Source of the DNA: Paenibacillus sp. H1-7
Lineage (GTDB): Bacteria; Bacillota; Bacilli; Paenibacillales; NBRC-103111
Assembly (NCBI RefSeq): GCF_022354825.1
Contig: NZ_CP031168.1
Span: 124,001-188,000 of the forward strand
Reading direction: 5' to 3'
DNA length: 64,000 nucleotides
Both the position numbers and the translations under genes were made by a program. The notes under the pieces are model-generated. The model was not told the DNA's origin. It searched no databases and saw only the letters and a program-made list of their open reading frames with translations. Below are positions 8,715 to 17,863 of this stretch, piece after piece. The stretch's first letter is position 1; the number at the start of each line of letters is the position of its first letter.

Positions 8715-8879
8715 CGCAGCTTGAAGCGGACCGTTCATTCGTCCGTGCCCGGCTTGAATAACTACGTGGGGTTCAAGAGCAAACTACCGTACAAGGAGGA
8801 TTTTGGTTATTATTTGCTCCCGAAGGATTCTGGAACAAACAGCGGATGACGAATTTACGGGTACAGGAGGTGGCAGCTG

Positions 8880-10334
8880 ATGTCTTCCTTGCAAGACATG
8901 CGGGAATATTTCCTTGCCGTGTTCAATGGAACCGAGGATTTGAAAATACATACGTTGCATAGGCGTCAACAGCTGATCGACATTATTTACCTGCTTACGT
9001 TGACCAGTCATCAAAAGCTGGATGAGCAGCTCATCCAGCCGCTGCTGCGAAATCAGGACAGGCAAATAACGGATGTATTGCCTCCGGGGCTGCTGCAAAT
9101 GACCGATTCACTGGAGCATGCGGTTGAGGCGCTCTTGATAGGCAAATGCGTAGTAGTTGTGGACGGAATGGATGACGCCTACCTGCTGGATACGTCCTCT
9201 TCTATTGAAAGAAGCGTGACGGAGCCCGTTAACGAGAAAGTGTACGGGGACTCCCACGAGGGCTTTATCGAGAGGCTGGACACGAATCTCCACTTGATCC
9301 GCAAAAAAGTCGTATCGAAAGATTTGATGATTCGCTATATGAGCGTCGGTATGGAATCGAATACAAGGCTGGCGATGCTGTATATGGAAACGCTGGCCAA
9401 CAAAGAGCTGCTGTCGGAGGTGGAATTGCGGATTGCCTCTATCCGAATTGACCATGTCTCGTCGATCGGCTTTATCGAGCAGTTTATCGAGGACACGCCA
9501 CTCTCTCCGTTCCCGCAAACCGTAAGCACGGAGAGGGTGGACAGGGTCACGGCAAACCTGATGGAAGGGAGAGTGGCACTGCTGGCGGAAGGCTCGGCCA
9601 AGGCGCTGCTGCTTCCTGTAAGCTTCTTCGCCTTTTATCAGTCTCCGGACGATTACAACATCCGCTGGCTTAACGGCAGCTTCTTCCGGATGCTGCGAAT
9701 ATCGAGCTTTCTAATTGCGGTGACCCTGCCTGCCTTATATATAGCCGTAGTCAGCTTTCATTTCGAGACGATCCCGAATGAATTGATTTTGCCTATGCAG
9801 AGCGCCGTTCTGGAAATTCCTTTCCCGCCTATTATTGAGGCCCTGCTGATGGAATTAACCATAGAGCTGCTGAGAGAAGCCGGTCTTCGCCTGCATACGG
9901 CCGTCGGCCAAACCATCGGCATCGTAGGAGGACTTGTCATCGGAGAAGCCATCGTGAGGGCGGGACTTGTCTCCAACATCATGATCATTGTGGTAGCATC
10001 CACAGCCATCGCTTCTTTTGTCGTCCCTTCCTATGAGTTCAGGGAAACGGTGCGCATTTTGCGGTTCCCGCTGATGGTGCTGGCTGCGACGTTCGGGCTG
10101 CTCGGCATTACATTCGGTTTCGCTTTTATAATGATTCATTTGTGCAAGCTCGAAAGCTTCGGGACTCCGTATTTTTATCCGATTGCTCCTTTCCGATGGA
10201 AGGGTCTGAAAGATTCCGTCATCCGTATGCCCTTATGGCTGATGAATACGCGCCCGTCGGACAGCCTCCCCAATAAAATGCTGCGTCAATTGTTCTCTAG
10301 AGGGTGGGAAAAGCATGATCGCCGAAAAAAATAA
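8880..10334 (+). CDS. Spore germination receptor subunit A (GerA family)
   Basis: 484 residues, ATG 8880 with AGGAGGTGG upstream. The cytosolic N-terminal region (to about residue 270) has the GerAA-type blocks GKCVVVVDGMDDAYLLDT, SIERSVTEPVNEKVYGDSHEGF and SIRIDHVSSIGFIEQFIEDTPLSPFPQ; about 4-5 membrane segments follow (PIIEALLMELTIELLREAGLRL, GGLVIGEAIVRAGLVSNIMI). A, B and C subunits assemble in the spore inner membrane as the germinant receptor. This is the first gene of a complete A-B-C operon and is expected to be expressed in the forespore. The cognate germinant cannot be predicted. Confidence 0.94.
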   Translation: MSSLQDMREYFLAVFNGTEDLKIHTLHRRQQLIDIIYLLTLTSHQKLDEQLIQPLLRNQDRQITDVLPPGLLQMTDSLEHAVEALLIGKCVVVVDGMDDAYLLDTSSSIERSVTEPVNEKVYGDSHEGFIERLDTNLHLIRKKVVSKDLMIRYMSVGMESNTRLAMLYMETLANKELLSEVELRIASIRIDHVSSIGFIEQFIEDTPLSPFPQTVSTERVDRVTANLMEGRVALLAEGSAKALLLPVSFFAFYQSPDDYNIRWLNGSFFRMLRISSFLIAVTLPALYIAVVSFHFETIPNELILPMQSAVLEIPFPPIIEALLMELTIELLREAGLRLHTAVGQTIGIVGGLVIGEAIVRAGLVSNIMIIVVASTAIASFVVPSYEFRETVRILRFPLMVLAATFGLLGITFGFAFIMIHLCKLESFGTPYFYPIAPFRWKGLKDSVIRMPLWLMNTRPSDSLPNKMLRQLFSRGWEKHDRRKK

Positions 10335-11406
10335 AATATCGGTCGCGCAGCTCGGCTTCTTTACCGTCCAGACGGCGATTGGTGAGGGGGCGCTAACGCT
10401 CCCTTACAACCTGCATTCCAAGGCTTCCATAGACGGCTGGATATCCATGCTCCTGGCGGGCCTGATTACGCAAATCGCGGTTGTTTTGGTATGGATGGTA
10501 TGCAGGAAATACCCCGGCCAGATGCTGGTCGAAATCCTCCCTCGGTTGGTTGGGAAATTGGCGGGTAATTTGATCAGCGCATTGTATATAGGCTACTTTA
10601 TGGGCATAGCCAGTATAGTCCTGATGAATTATACCCGGATTATTAATGCATGGATTTTTCCCACGACGCCCAAATGGGTCATTGTCGCATTAATGGCGGT
10701 CACCAGCTATTATTTGGCCAAAGAACGGCTTCGTGTCATCGCCCGATTTGACGTAATGATCTCGGTACTTTTACTCGTACTCATCGTGCTGGTCTTTTTC
10801 CCGATATCCGAAGGAAATATGCTTTATATTTTGCCGGTAGGTCAATCCGGTATGGAGAATATTTGGAGGGGAATTAAGGAGGCCGTAATTACATTGGCCG
10901 GGTTCGAGCTGCTGTTCGTCGCATACCCCCACATTAAGGGGAACAGCAAAGACATTTTGAAATGCATGATCTTATCCTATAGCTTCGTTATTCTGTTCTA
11001 CCTGCTGGTTACCTTGTCGTGTTTCATCTTTTACAGCCCGGAGGAGCTCAAGCTCATCCCTGAGCCTGTGCTGTATATGCTCAAAACATTCTCGTTCCGA
11101 ATTGTGGAGCGGACCGATCTGTTGTTTCTGTCGATATGGGTAGTGATCGTCATGACGTCTATCGTGAGCTACATGTTCCTCGCATCCGTCAGCTTGAGCA
11201 AGCTGTTGAAGGTGAGCAATACGTCCAAAGTCACGCTGGTTGTGGTAGTCGTCTGCTCGGTTTTGGCCTGGTATTCCCATAACTATCTTCTCATCCAGGA
11301 TGTGAATAATTTCTTTGCGGACGTGACTATCGTGTTTATTTATATATTACCTGTACTGATGCTCACCGTGAGCGGCATTAGGGGGAGAAGGAAGGTGGGG
11401 GGATGA
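10315..11406 (+). CDS. Spore germination receptor subunit B (GerB family permease)
   Basis: 363 residues with about 10 membrane segments, of the APC-type GerB family. The start overlaps the A-subunit gene by 20 bases. The N-terminus KISVAQLGFFTVQTAIGEGALTLPY is typical of the family, whose members form the ligand-binding core of the germinant receptor. The stop overlaps the C-subunit gene by 4 bases, so the three genes are translated together. Confidence 0.93.
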   Translation: MIAEKNKISVAQLGFFTVQTAIGEGALTLPYNLHSKASIDGWISMLLAGLITQIAVVLVWMVCRKYPGQMLVEILPRLVGKLAGNLISALYIGYFMGIASIVLMNYTRIINAWIFPTTPKWVIVALMAVTSYYLAKERLRVIARFDVMISVLLLVLIVLVFFPISEGNMLYILPVGQSGMENIWRGIKEAVITLAGFELLFVAYPHIKGNSKDILKCMILSYSFVILFYLLVTLSCFIFYSPEELKLIPEPVLYMLKTFSFRIVERTDLLFLSIWVVIVMTSIVSYMFLASVSLSKLLKVSNTSKVTLVVVVVCSVLAWYSHNYLLIQDVNNFFADVTIVFIYILPVLMLTVSGIRGRRKVGG

Positions 11407-12497
11407 GACGAGGCTGCCCTGTCGTTATCGGTCTGATCTCTCTTAGTCTGGTTACCGGATGCTGGGATCAGACACTGCTAAAGGATGTTCGGCTTATTAT
11501 CGGGCTAGGCATTGATGAGGATGCTGATGGAAATATACTGGATACCTTCGTGCTGCCCGACGTGACGAACCAAAAAAACACACCGCAGGTCATCTCGGTA
11601 ACGGGGCATACAGCCCGGGAAACCAGATTAAATCTGGGGAAAAGATTGAATCTGGTGCCGGACGGGTCCAAAAACCGGTTCGTGCTGATCGGCGAGGAGA
11701 TGGCGACAAAGAAGATCTATACGATTCTCGATGTGTTTTACCGTGATCCGAAAAGCGCGCTCAACGCCAAAATCGCCGTCGTAAAGGGACGGGCCGAAGC
11801 ATTTATGAAAAAGGAGTACGAAATCAAGCCGAATCTGATTTTGAACCTCGATAAGCAAATCGTCAGCGCCGAAACAGCGTCACTTGTACCCAACGTCAAT
11901 ATTCAATCCATCTGTACGATCATGTTTGATCCCGGGCAAGACTTTGTCCTGCCTTATATTGAGCATGGGACGGAGGGGGCCGTTGTGACGGGGATTGCTT
12001 TATTTAACAGTCAGACGATGACAGGCGCGCTCGAAGGGCGTGATGCGATCATTTGCCTGCTGCTGGCCAATCAGATGGGGAAGCGGGCTGCTATCACGGT
12101 GCCTGCAGGGACATCGGGCAAAACAGGAAGCTTCATGACCTTCCAGGTGTTCCAGATCAAGCGAAATCTTCAGGTGTGGATGGAGGGCGACGAGGTCTTT
12201 GCCAATATCGATTTGCAGCTGAAGGTGAAGGTAGAGGAGTTTGCGGAAGACCATTTGGTGGATCGGGAAAGGGTTGAGCAGTTGAATGCCCGGATAACCA
12301 AAGAGCTGAACCGAAATGCTCAAGAGGTCATAAGGAGACTACAGCAGGCCAATTGCGACATATTCGGCATAGGCCGAAGGCTTATTGCTTTCCATCACGA
12401 TTATTGGAAAAAGACCGATTGGAACCGTACCTATCCGCATATTAAGATTCAGCCGAGCGTTATGGTGGAAATAGCCAGACCGGGAATTATCTATTGA
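11403..12497 (+). CDS. Spore germination receptor subunit C (Ger(x)C lipoprotein)
   Basis: 364 residues. A short signal peptide ends in the lipobox LVTGC, with Cys20 as the lipidation site, followed by the family-typical WD. The rest is the soluble three-domain GerC fold, which lies on the outer face of the spore inner membrane. Family blocks seen: GLGIDEDADGNI, KNRFVLIGEEMA and the C-terminal W.KTDWNRTYPHIKI. It ends the ger operon; a terminator shared with the convergent ALDH gene follows. Confidence 0.93.
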   Translation: MRRGCPVVIGLISLSLVTGCWDQTLLKDVRLIIGLGIDEDADGNILDTFVLPDVTNQKNTPQVISVTGHTARETRLNLGKRLNLVPDGSKNRFVLIGEEMATKKIYTILDVFYRDPKSALNAKIAVVKGRAEAFMKKEYEIKPNLILNLDKQIVSAETASLVPNVNIQSICTIMFDPGQDFVLPYIEHGTEGAVVTGIALFNSQTMTGALEGRDAIICLLLANQMGKRAAITVPAGTSGKTGSFMTFQVFQIKRNLQVWMEGDEVFANIDLQLKVKVEEFAEDHLVDRERVEQLNARITKELNRNAQEVIRRLQQANCDIFGIGRRLIAFHHDYWKKTDWNRTYPHIKIQPSVMVEIARPGIIY

Positions 12498-12505
12498 GCG
12501 GCAGG

Positions 12506-12547
12506 GAAAAAGCCGCCTCTCACGGCAATAAGGGGAGGCGGCTTTTA
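12506..12547 (+). terminator. Intrinsic terminator of the ger operon
   Basis: AAAAGCCGCCTC and GGAGGCGGCTTTT around a 14-base loop. The A-rich 5' side lets it work for the convergent ALDH gene as well. Confidence 0.88.
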
Positions 12548-12554
12548 GGCTATG

Positions 12555-14009
12555 CTAGTATTTGATGCAAATGTTCGATACTTCGCTGTAGAAGTCGAGG
12601 CTGAACATCCCGCCCTGCCGGCCGATGCCGCTCTGCTTCTCGCCGCCGTACGGCGTTCGCGGATCGCGAAGGAACCAGGTGTTCACCCAGGTGAGTCCGG
12701 CTTCGATCTGATGCGCTACACGGAAGGCTCGGCTGCTGTCCTTAGTCCAGACGGAGGCGCTTAGGCCGTAATGCGTATCGTTGGCATAGCCGATAACCTC
12801 TTCTTCGGTATCAAACGGCTGTACCGTCACTACGGGGCCGAATATTTCCTCATTGATGACGCGGCAATCGTCGTTCACGCCGGTAATGATCGTCGGCTCG
12901 ACGTAAAAGCCCCGTTCCGAGACGTTGGCGCGTCCGCCGCCGGTCTCGATGACGCAGCCGTCCTCACGGGCCGACTGAATGTATTGCAGCACGCGCTCGT
13001 AATGCTGCTCGCTGATCAACGCGCCGATGCTCGTATTCGGCTGCAGCGGGTCACCCACCACCTGCTGGCGGGTGCGGGCGATGAATTTCTCCAGAAATTC
13101 ATCGTAGATCGGCCGCTGCACATAGATGCGAGAGCCGCACAGGCAGACGGCGCCCTGGTTGATAAAGCTGCTGCGAAGCGAGGTGTCCACCACTTCGTCC
13201 AGGTCGCAGTCGGCGAAGATAATGTTCGGGTTCTTGCCGCCGAGCTCGAAGGAGACCCGTTTCAGGCTTGCCGCGCCTGCTTTCATAATGCTTTTCCCGG
13301 TCGTCGTCTCTCCGGTGAAAGCGATGGCGCGTATGTCCGGATGCTCGGACATTGCTTCTCCGACGGTGCGGCCGGCGCCGTTGACGATGTTGATGACGCC
13401 GTCGGGCAGACCGGCCTCCTGGCATATTTCACCGAGCAGCGTGGCGGTCATCGGCGTCCACCTCGCGGGCTTCAGGACGACGGTGTTGCCCATGGCGAGG
13501 CAGGGCGCCAGCTTCGCGCTCAGCAGCAGCAGAGGCAGGTTCCAAGGATTGATCATGCCGACGACGCCGAGCGGACGGCGCACGACGAAGTTCATCGCGC
13601 CGACCTCCATCGGATAGGCGTCCGTTCCCATCGTCGAGATGAAGTTGGCGTAGAAGTGGTAGCTCCCCGCGGCGCGCGGAATGTCTACGTTCGTAGACAG
13701 CCAGAGCGGCTTGCCGGTGTCCAGCGTCTCGAGCATGGCGAGCTCGTCTTTTCTCGCCAGAATCAGGTCGCCGATCTTGCGGAGAATGGCCGCCCGCTCG
13801 CTGATTTTGGACTGCTTCCAGCCTCCGTGAAATGCGCGCGCGGCCGCTTCTACGGCGAGATCCACCTCGGCCTTGCCGCCTTCGGCCACCTGGCCGAGAA
13901 TCTCTTCCGTCGCCGGGTTGATATTGGCAAACGTCTTCGGCTCCTGGGAGTGGACATACTTCCCGTCGATGAAATGCAGACAATCCATACCTTTAACAAT
14001 CGTTTCCAT
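12555..14009 (-). CDS. Aldehyde dehydrogenase (2-hydroxymuconic semialdehyde dehydrogenase-like)
   Basis: 484 residues, NAD(P)-dependent ALDH superfamily. Catalytic residues are present: Asn157 in INPWNLP, Glu255 in FELGGKNPN and the nucleophile Cys289 in QGAVCLCGSR. The GxTxxG loop is GETTTG. The VCLC motif and the C-terminal GIGRQGGMFSLDFYSEVSNICIKY resemble 2-hydroxymuconic or 2-aminomuconic semialdehyde dehydrogenases more than betaine-aldehyde enzymes, but no aromatic-ring cleavage genes are nearby, so the substrate is open. Its start overlaps the end of the upstream AraC gene by 17 bases, so regulator and enzyme are co-transcribed. Confidence 0.88.
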   Translation of the reverse strand: METIVKGMDCLHFIDGKYVHSQEPKTFANINPATEEILGQVAEGGKAEVDLAVEAAARAFHGGWKQSKISERAAILRKIGDLILARKDELAMLETLDTGKPLWLSTNVDIPRAAGSYHFYANFISTMGTDAYPMEVGAMNFVVRRPLGVVGMINPWNLPLLLLSAKLAPCLAMGNTVVLKPARWTPMTATLLGEICQEAGLPDGVINIVNGAGRTVGEAMSEHPDIRAIAFTGETTTGKSIMKAGAASLKRVSFELGGKNPNIIFADCDLDEVVDTSLRSSFINQGAVCLCGSRIYVQRPIYDEFLEKFIARTRQQVVGDPLQPNTSIGALISEQHYERVLQYIQSAREDGCVIETGGGRANVSERGFYVEPTIITGVNDDCRVINEEIFGPVVTVQPFDTEEEVIGYANDTHYGLSASVWTKDSSRAFRVAHQIEAGLTWVNTWFLRDPRTPYGGEKQSGIGRQGGMFSLDFYSEVSNICIKY

Positions 14010-14820
14010 GGATTAGCTCCTCCTTTGGATTGGGTGTGGCGCAGCCGGTGCGGTACAGCTTGCGGTAGCCGTTCGGCGTCATCTGTAAGGCTCCTTTGAA
14101 CGTTCTGTAAAAGGTAGACAGCGTCTCGAAGCCGAGCTCGAAACAGATGGAAGCAATGTCTTTATCCGTTTCCGCAAGCAGCTGCTTCGCAAGACGCATT
14201 CGAACCTCGGTTACATATTGCAGCGGCGTCATGTGATACCGTTCTTTGAAAATGTTGTTCAAATGGCGGGCGCTGACGCCGAGTCTGGCGGACAAGTCGC
14301 CGGGATTCGCTATAGTATAGTAATGCGTATCGATATAGTCGCGCAGCTTCTCCGCCCGCATGCCGTTCATGCCGGAGACCGGCTGGCACCGCGCGAGAAG
14401 GAGAAGCAGCTCCGCCAGGCAGGTTCCGATAGCGAGCTTGTGAAGGAGCGCGCTGCGGGTTTGCTCGAACAGCATTTTGCGCGTCAGCTGCCGCAGTTCG
14501 TTGTCCCCGAACCCGTGAAGCTTGACGAGCCTGGAGCCGGCAAACTCTTTATGGAGCAGCCGGTGTCGGACTTCTTGCTCCAGCAGCTGCTCGTCAAATT
14601 CGAGAACGAGCACCGTTAAGTTGGCGGCGGAGACGATAGAATGAGGACAATGAGGCACGATGACGACGCCGCTGCCGCGCTCGAAATCGGAGCTCACCCC
14701 GTCCAGCGTTACTTGGCCGAAGCCGTCGAGCGCGTACAATATTTGATGGATGTCATGATGGTGCTCCGTCATGACGTCGCCGTCGCTATGCCGGATTTCA
14801 TATAAACGGATGCCAAGCAT
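13993..14820 (-). CDS. AraC family regulator with cupin sensor (copy 1)
   Basis: 275 residues from ATG 14820, which has AAGGGGTGG 8 bases upstream; the longer in-frame start has no ribosome site, and this start also aligns with the paralogue at 17030. The N-terminal cupin (about 1-100) has EHHHDIHQILYALDGFGQVTLDG, and the two C-terminal helix-turn-helix motifs span about 170-265 (LSARLGVSARHLNNIFKERYHMTP, DIASICFELGFETLSTFYRTFK). The paralogue at 17030 is clearly similar over its whole length, so the two probably arose by duplication and flank the genes they control. The inducer is unknown. Confidence 0.88.
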   Translation of the reverse strand: MLGIRLYEIRHSDGDVMTEHHHDIHQILYALDGFGQVTLDGVSSDFERGSGVVIVPHCPHSIVSAANLTVLVLEFDEQLLEQEVRHRLLHKEFAGSRLVKLHGFGDNELRQLTRKMLFEQTRSALLHKLAIGTCLAELLLLLARCQPVSGMNGMRAEKLRDYIDTHYYTIANPGDLSARLGVSARHLNNIFKERYHMTPLQYVTEVRMRLAKQLLAETDKDIASICFELGFETLSTFYRTFKGALQMTPNGYRKLYRTGCATPNPKEELIHGNDC

Positions 14821-14911
14821 GAGCCGATCCACCCCTTGCGGTTTTGCGTCCGCTCCTTGCCGGCAGAGAGCGTCCGGAACCTTGTACTTTATACGGCTGC
14901 CGGGACCGGAT

Positions 14912-15340
14912 TTAGCCTTTACGGCGGTCCTGCTGGGGCTGGTCGAAATCGGGATATCCGCCCGCATGGGCCGAAGCCCCCGGGAAGCCGATCCGTTCCC
15001 ATACGCCGGGAGTGTTCAAGTACAGCGAGGTCACATCGCCCCGCAGCTGTTTGTAGAAGCCGGGGACGGTGGCCTTTAGCGCGAGCAGCACTTCATGGAT
15101 CTGCCCTGGCTCGAGCTGATCGAGCGGCTTGCCGAACTGCGTTTGGGCTGCTGTGCATGCGGCATCCAATCCTAATGAATAGAGCTTCGCGTGAACGCCT
15201 TGTGCGATTCTCGCGGCTAATACGGCGCCGGCATCCGCCTCCGCTGCGCCTCGATCCGTCTCGTCGGCGGGGATAACGCCGTTAGCCAATAGGGCGAGCA
15301 GCTTGGCCTGCTCCGCCTCGCTTAAGTATTGCGTACTCAT
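14912..15340 (-). CDS. Gluconate 2-dehydrogenase subunit 3-like small subunit
   Basis: 142 residues, ATG 15340 with AAGGAGAG upstream. It resembles the small (gamma) subunit of membrane-type GMC dehydrogenases: LSEAEQAKLLALLANGVIPADETDRGA at the start and the C-terminal VWERIGFPGASAHAGGYPDFD. In known complexes the small subunit helps fold and export the flavoprotein and often carries a Tat signal. No Tat signal is visible here, so this complex may stay in the cytosol. It lies 21 bases after the GMC gene. Confidence 0.82.
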   Translation of the reverse strand: MSTQYLSEAEQAKLLALLANGVIPADETDRGAAEADAGAVLAARIAQGVHAKLYSLGLDAACTAAQTQFGKPLDQLEPGQIHEVLLALKATVPGFYKQLRGDVTSLYLNTPGVWERIGFPGASAHAGGYPDFDQPQQDRRKG

Positions 15341-15361
15341 TGGTCGGCTCTCCTTCCTGGG

Positions 15362-16906
15362 TTACCATTGCCCCTGCCGCGCATTGGCGGCGATATAATC
15401 GACAGCGCGGCTCGCGATCGCCATCGCGGTCAGCGTAGGGTTCAGCCCGCTGCCGGTGACGAATACGCTCGTGTCGCAGATGAACAGGTTCGGTATATCG
15501 TGCGACTGGCAAAATTCGTTGACCACGGAGGAGTCCGGGTCGCTGCCCATCCGGCAGGTGCCCATAGCATGGGCTCCGTAGTTCAGGCCTACGCGCACCT
15601 TGCGTGCGCCGGAAGCCTCCATCAGCTCGACGGCCTTATCTCGCGCCGCGCCGGCCAGCTTGATATCGTTATCAAGCCACTCGATGGCGACTCTGGCGGC
15701 TGGAAGCCCGCGGTGATCCTTCACGTCAGGGTCCAGCGTCACCGTATTATGCTCGCTCGGCAGCCCTTCGGCATGAGCCCACCAGGCGGCCGTGTACGGG
15801 TAGTCCTTCAGAAATTGCTTGAGCTCCGCTCCTACGAAGTCGCCGCTCAAGGTTGCGTAGGTGACCGGCGTCATCATATAGGACAGCAGGATGAAGCCTC
15901 GGGCATAATCGTTGCGCGCATCCGGCTTGTAATAATCCTGCACCATCACCTGTCCCATCTGAATGCCCTTATAGGCATTGACGGGCTCGTCGAAGGTGCC
16001 GAAGACTTGCCATGTCGGATGGCTGAGCATATACTTGCCGACGGCGCCGCTCGAATTGGCCAGCCCGTCCGGGAAGCTCGGGCAGGCCGACAGCAGCAGC
16101 AAGCGCGGCGTTTCGACCGCGTGAGCCGCCAATATCACGAGCCGAGCCGTTAGCTCGCGCTCGTTGCCTTCGGCGTCCAGGTACAGGACGCCCGTTACCC
16201 GGCCAGCGGCGGCGGCGTAATTGACGCGATGCACGAACGCCTCGCTGATCACTCGCACACCGGCGGCTTCCGCCTTCGCCAGGTACGTGCCCTGGCTCGT
16301 CGCCTTAGCCTCCGTCGGGCAGCCGGCGGCGCACCAGCCGCAGTACGTACAGGCGGGACGCCCGTCGTACTCGACGGAGTTCACGGCGATGGGCGGCGCG
16401 AACGGCTGCGCCCCGGCCTTGTGCGCGCCCCGGGCGAGCACCTGCGCGTGCCAGCTGAAGCGGTGCGCCGGCATCGGCAGCGTGTACGGCTCGGGCGCGT
16501 ACGGCCCGCAGTCGCCGGCGACGCCGAAATCACGCTCGACCTTGGCGTAGTAAGGCGCCAGGTCCTCGTAGCCGATCGGCCAGTCCGCCCCTACGCCCTC
16601 CAGGCTGTAGGTGCGGAAATCCTCCGGATGGAACCGCGGCATGACGCCGAGCCAGGTGAGCGTGCCCCCGCCGACGCCGATGCCGGTCTTGGGCACGACC
16701 TGGTGCTTGCCGGCGTATACGCGGGGCTCGGTCCATTGGATTCGGGCATGATTCGCTTCCGCATTGGCGAAGTCCCGATCCGGTTGGAACCGCTTACCTG
16801 CTTCGATAACGGTAACGGAGAAGCCATGCTCGGCCAGCTCCTTGGCGACGAGTCCGCCGCAGGCTCCGGAGCCGACGACGATGACATCGACAGGCTGTGT
16901 TGGCAT
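15362..16906 (-). CDS. GMC family FAD oxidoreductase with Fe-S type Cys motif
   Basis: 514 residues, ATG 16906 with AAAGGGG upstream. The FAD-binding Rossmann motif is VIVVGSGACGGLVAKELAEHG (about 9-29); the GMC active site is His446 in AHAMGTCRMG and Asn489 in GLNPT. Between them lie Cys186, Cys189, Cys192 and Cys196 (CTYCGWCAAGC, then P). The family of FAD glucose/gluconate/sorbitol dehydrogenases includes enzymes (for example the Burkholderia FAD-glucose dehydrogenase) with a 3Fe-4S cluster bound by C-x5-C-x3-C, which fits Cys186/192/196. The small subunit follows, but no cytochrome c subunit is present, so the electron acceptor is unclear. The substrate is probably a sugar, polyol or other alcohol. 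Confidence 0.88.
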   Translation of the reverse strand: MPTQPVDVIVVGSGACGGLVAKELAEHGFSVTVIEAGKRFQPDRDFANAEANHARIQWTEPRVYAGKHQVVPKTGIGVGGGTLTWLGVMPRFHPEDFRTYSLEGVGADWPIGYEDLAPYYAKVERDFGVAGDCGPYAPEPYTLPMPAHRFSWHAQVLARGAHKAGAQPFAPPIAVNSVEYDGRPACTYCGWCAAGCPTEAKATSQGTYLAKAEAAGVRVISEAFVHRVNYAAAAGRVTGVLYLDAEGNERELTARLVILAAHAVETPRLLLLSACPSFPDGLANSSGAVGKYMLSHPTWQVFGTFDEPVNAYKGIQMGQVMVQDYYKPDARNDYARGFILLSYMMTPVTYATLSGDFVGAELKQFLKDYPYTAAWWAHAEGLPSEHNTVTLDPDVKDHRGLPAARVAIEWLDNDIKLAGAARDKAVELMEASGARKVRVGLNYGAHAMGTCRMGSDPDSSVVNEFCQSHDIPNLFICDTSVFVTGSGLNPTLTAMAIASRAVDYIAANARQGQW

Positions 16907-16938
16907 CTGTTGAACCCCTTTCCCAATAAGCTGGATTT

Positions 16939-16952
16939 AAGTGTTTGCACTT
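16939..16952. promoter_or_regulatory. Small inverted repeat between GMC gene and araC copy 2
   Basis: AAGTG-TTTG-CACTT, 5-base arms, overlapping the start of the predicted -35 box at 16951. A possible operator for one of the AraC regulators; weak on its own. Confidence 0.3.
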
Positions 16953-16980
16953 GTTATGGAACGGATGGACGGCATATAAT
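16951..16980 (+). promoter_or_regulatory. Promoter of araC copy 2
   Basis: TTGTTA (16951-16956), an 18-base spacer and a perfect TATAAT (16975-16980). The start point would be near 16987, about 43 bases before the gene. Confidence 0.6.
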
Positions 16981-17029
16981 GACAATAAGCATTAGGCAGC
17001 ATATTTGAATATTTGGGAGTTAATTCCAT

Positions 17030-17863
17030 ATGAGCTTGCAGTGGATCGAATTACCGGCTGAGGGAATGCTGATGTATGAATTTCAACATGTCGACGGCGA
17101 TGTGGTAAAACCCCATCATCATCAAGTGCATCAGATTTTGTATGCGTTGGAAGGTCAGGGCAAGATTACGTTGAATGGAAAAAGCTCCGAGTACAGTCAA
17201 GACCGGGTCGCCGTAATCGTGCCGAATTCGGAGCACGCGATCGTATCCGATTCGAGGCTGACCGTGCTTGTGCTTGCTTTTGATGAAAGGATCTTCGATA
17301 CGCCTATGAGGCAAGAGCTGCTGCATCCGTATTTCGGGATGTCGCAATTGGGCAAGCCGAATCCGTTAACCGGCGGCGAGCTTAGGCAGTTGCTGCGCAA
17401 AATGCTGTACGAGCAGTCGAGCGCAGGCAAGCTGGGCGCTATTGCGATGAAAATTATTTTGTCCGAGCTGCTGATCGTTCTGGCCCGTTCGCTGCATATG
17501 CAGCAGGCGACGGATGCCAACAGCCTGAGAGCGGAGCGCATTCGCCATTATATCGATACGCATTATTTTGAGATTGTGAACGCCGGCGATATCGCCGCCA
17601 AGCAAGGGATCAGTCTGCGCTACATCAACAACATTTTCAAGGAGCAATACAGCTTGACTCCCATGCAATATTTGACCGATATCCGCATCGGGATGGCGAA
17701 GCAGATGCTGGCCGAGACGGACAAGGACATCGCGTCCATTTGCTTTGAACTCGGATTTGAAACCGTTTCCACATTTTATCGCATCTTCAAGGATGCGGTT
17801 CAAATGCCGCCGAACAAATATCGAACGCTGCATAAAATGCAAGAGCCCGGCAGAAGCGGATGA
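17030..17863 (+). CDS. AraC family regulator with cupin sensor (copy 2)
   Basis: 277 residues. The cupin region has KPHHHQVHQILYALEGQGKITLNG; the C-terminal double helix-turn-helix includes DIAAKQGISLRYINNIFKEQYSLTP and DIASICFELGFETVSTFYRIFK. It is a close paralogue of the AraC gene ending at 13993, with long shared runs in both domains. It is divergent from the GMC gene across a 123-base promoter region, the usual arrangement for an activator and its target. The two regulators may respond to related ligands or cross-regulate the ALDH and GMC genes. Confidence 0.88.
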   Translation: MSLQWIELPAEGMLMYEFQHVDGDVVKPHHHQVHQILYALEGQGKITLNGKSSEYSQDRVAVIVPNSEHAIVSDSRLTVLVLAFDERIFDTPMRQELLHPYFGMSQLGKPNPLTGGELRQLLRKMLYEQSSAGKLGAIAMKIILSELLIVLARSLHMQQATDANSLRAERIRHYIDTHYFEIVNAGDIAAKQGISLRYINNIFKEQYSLTPMQYLTDIRIGMAKQMLAETDKDIASICFELGFETVSTFYRIFKDAVQMPPNKYRTLHKMQEPGRSG

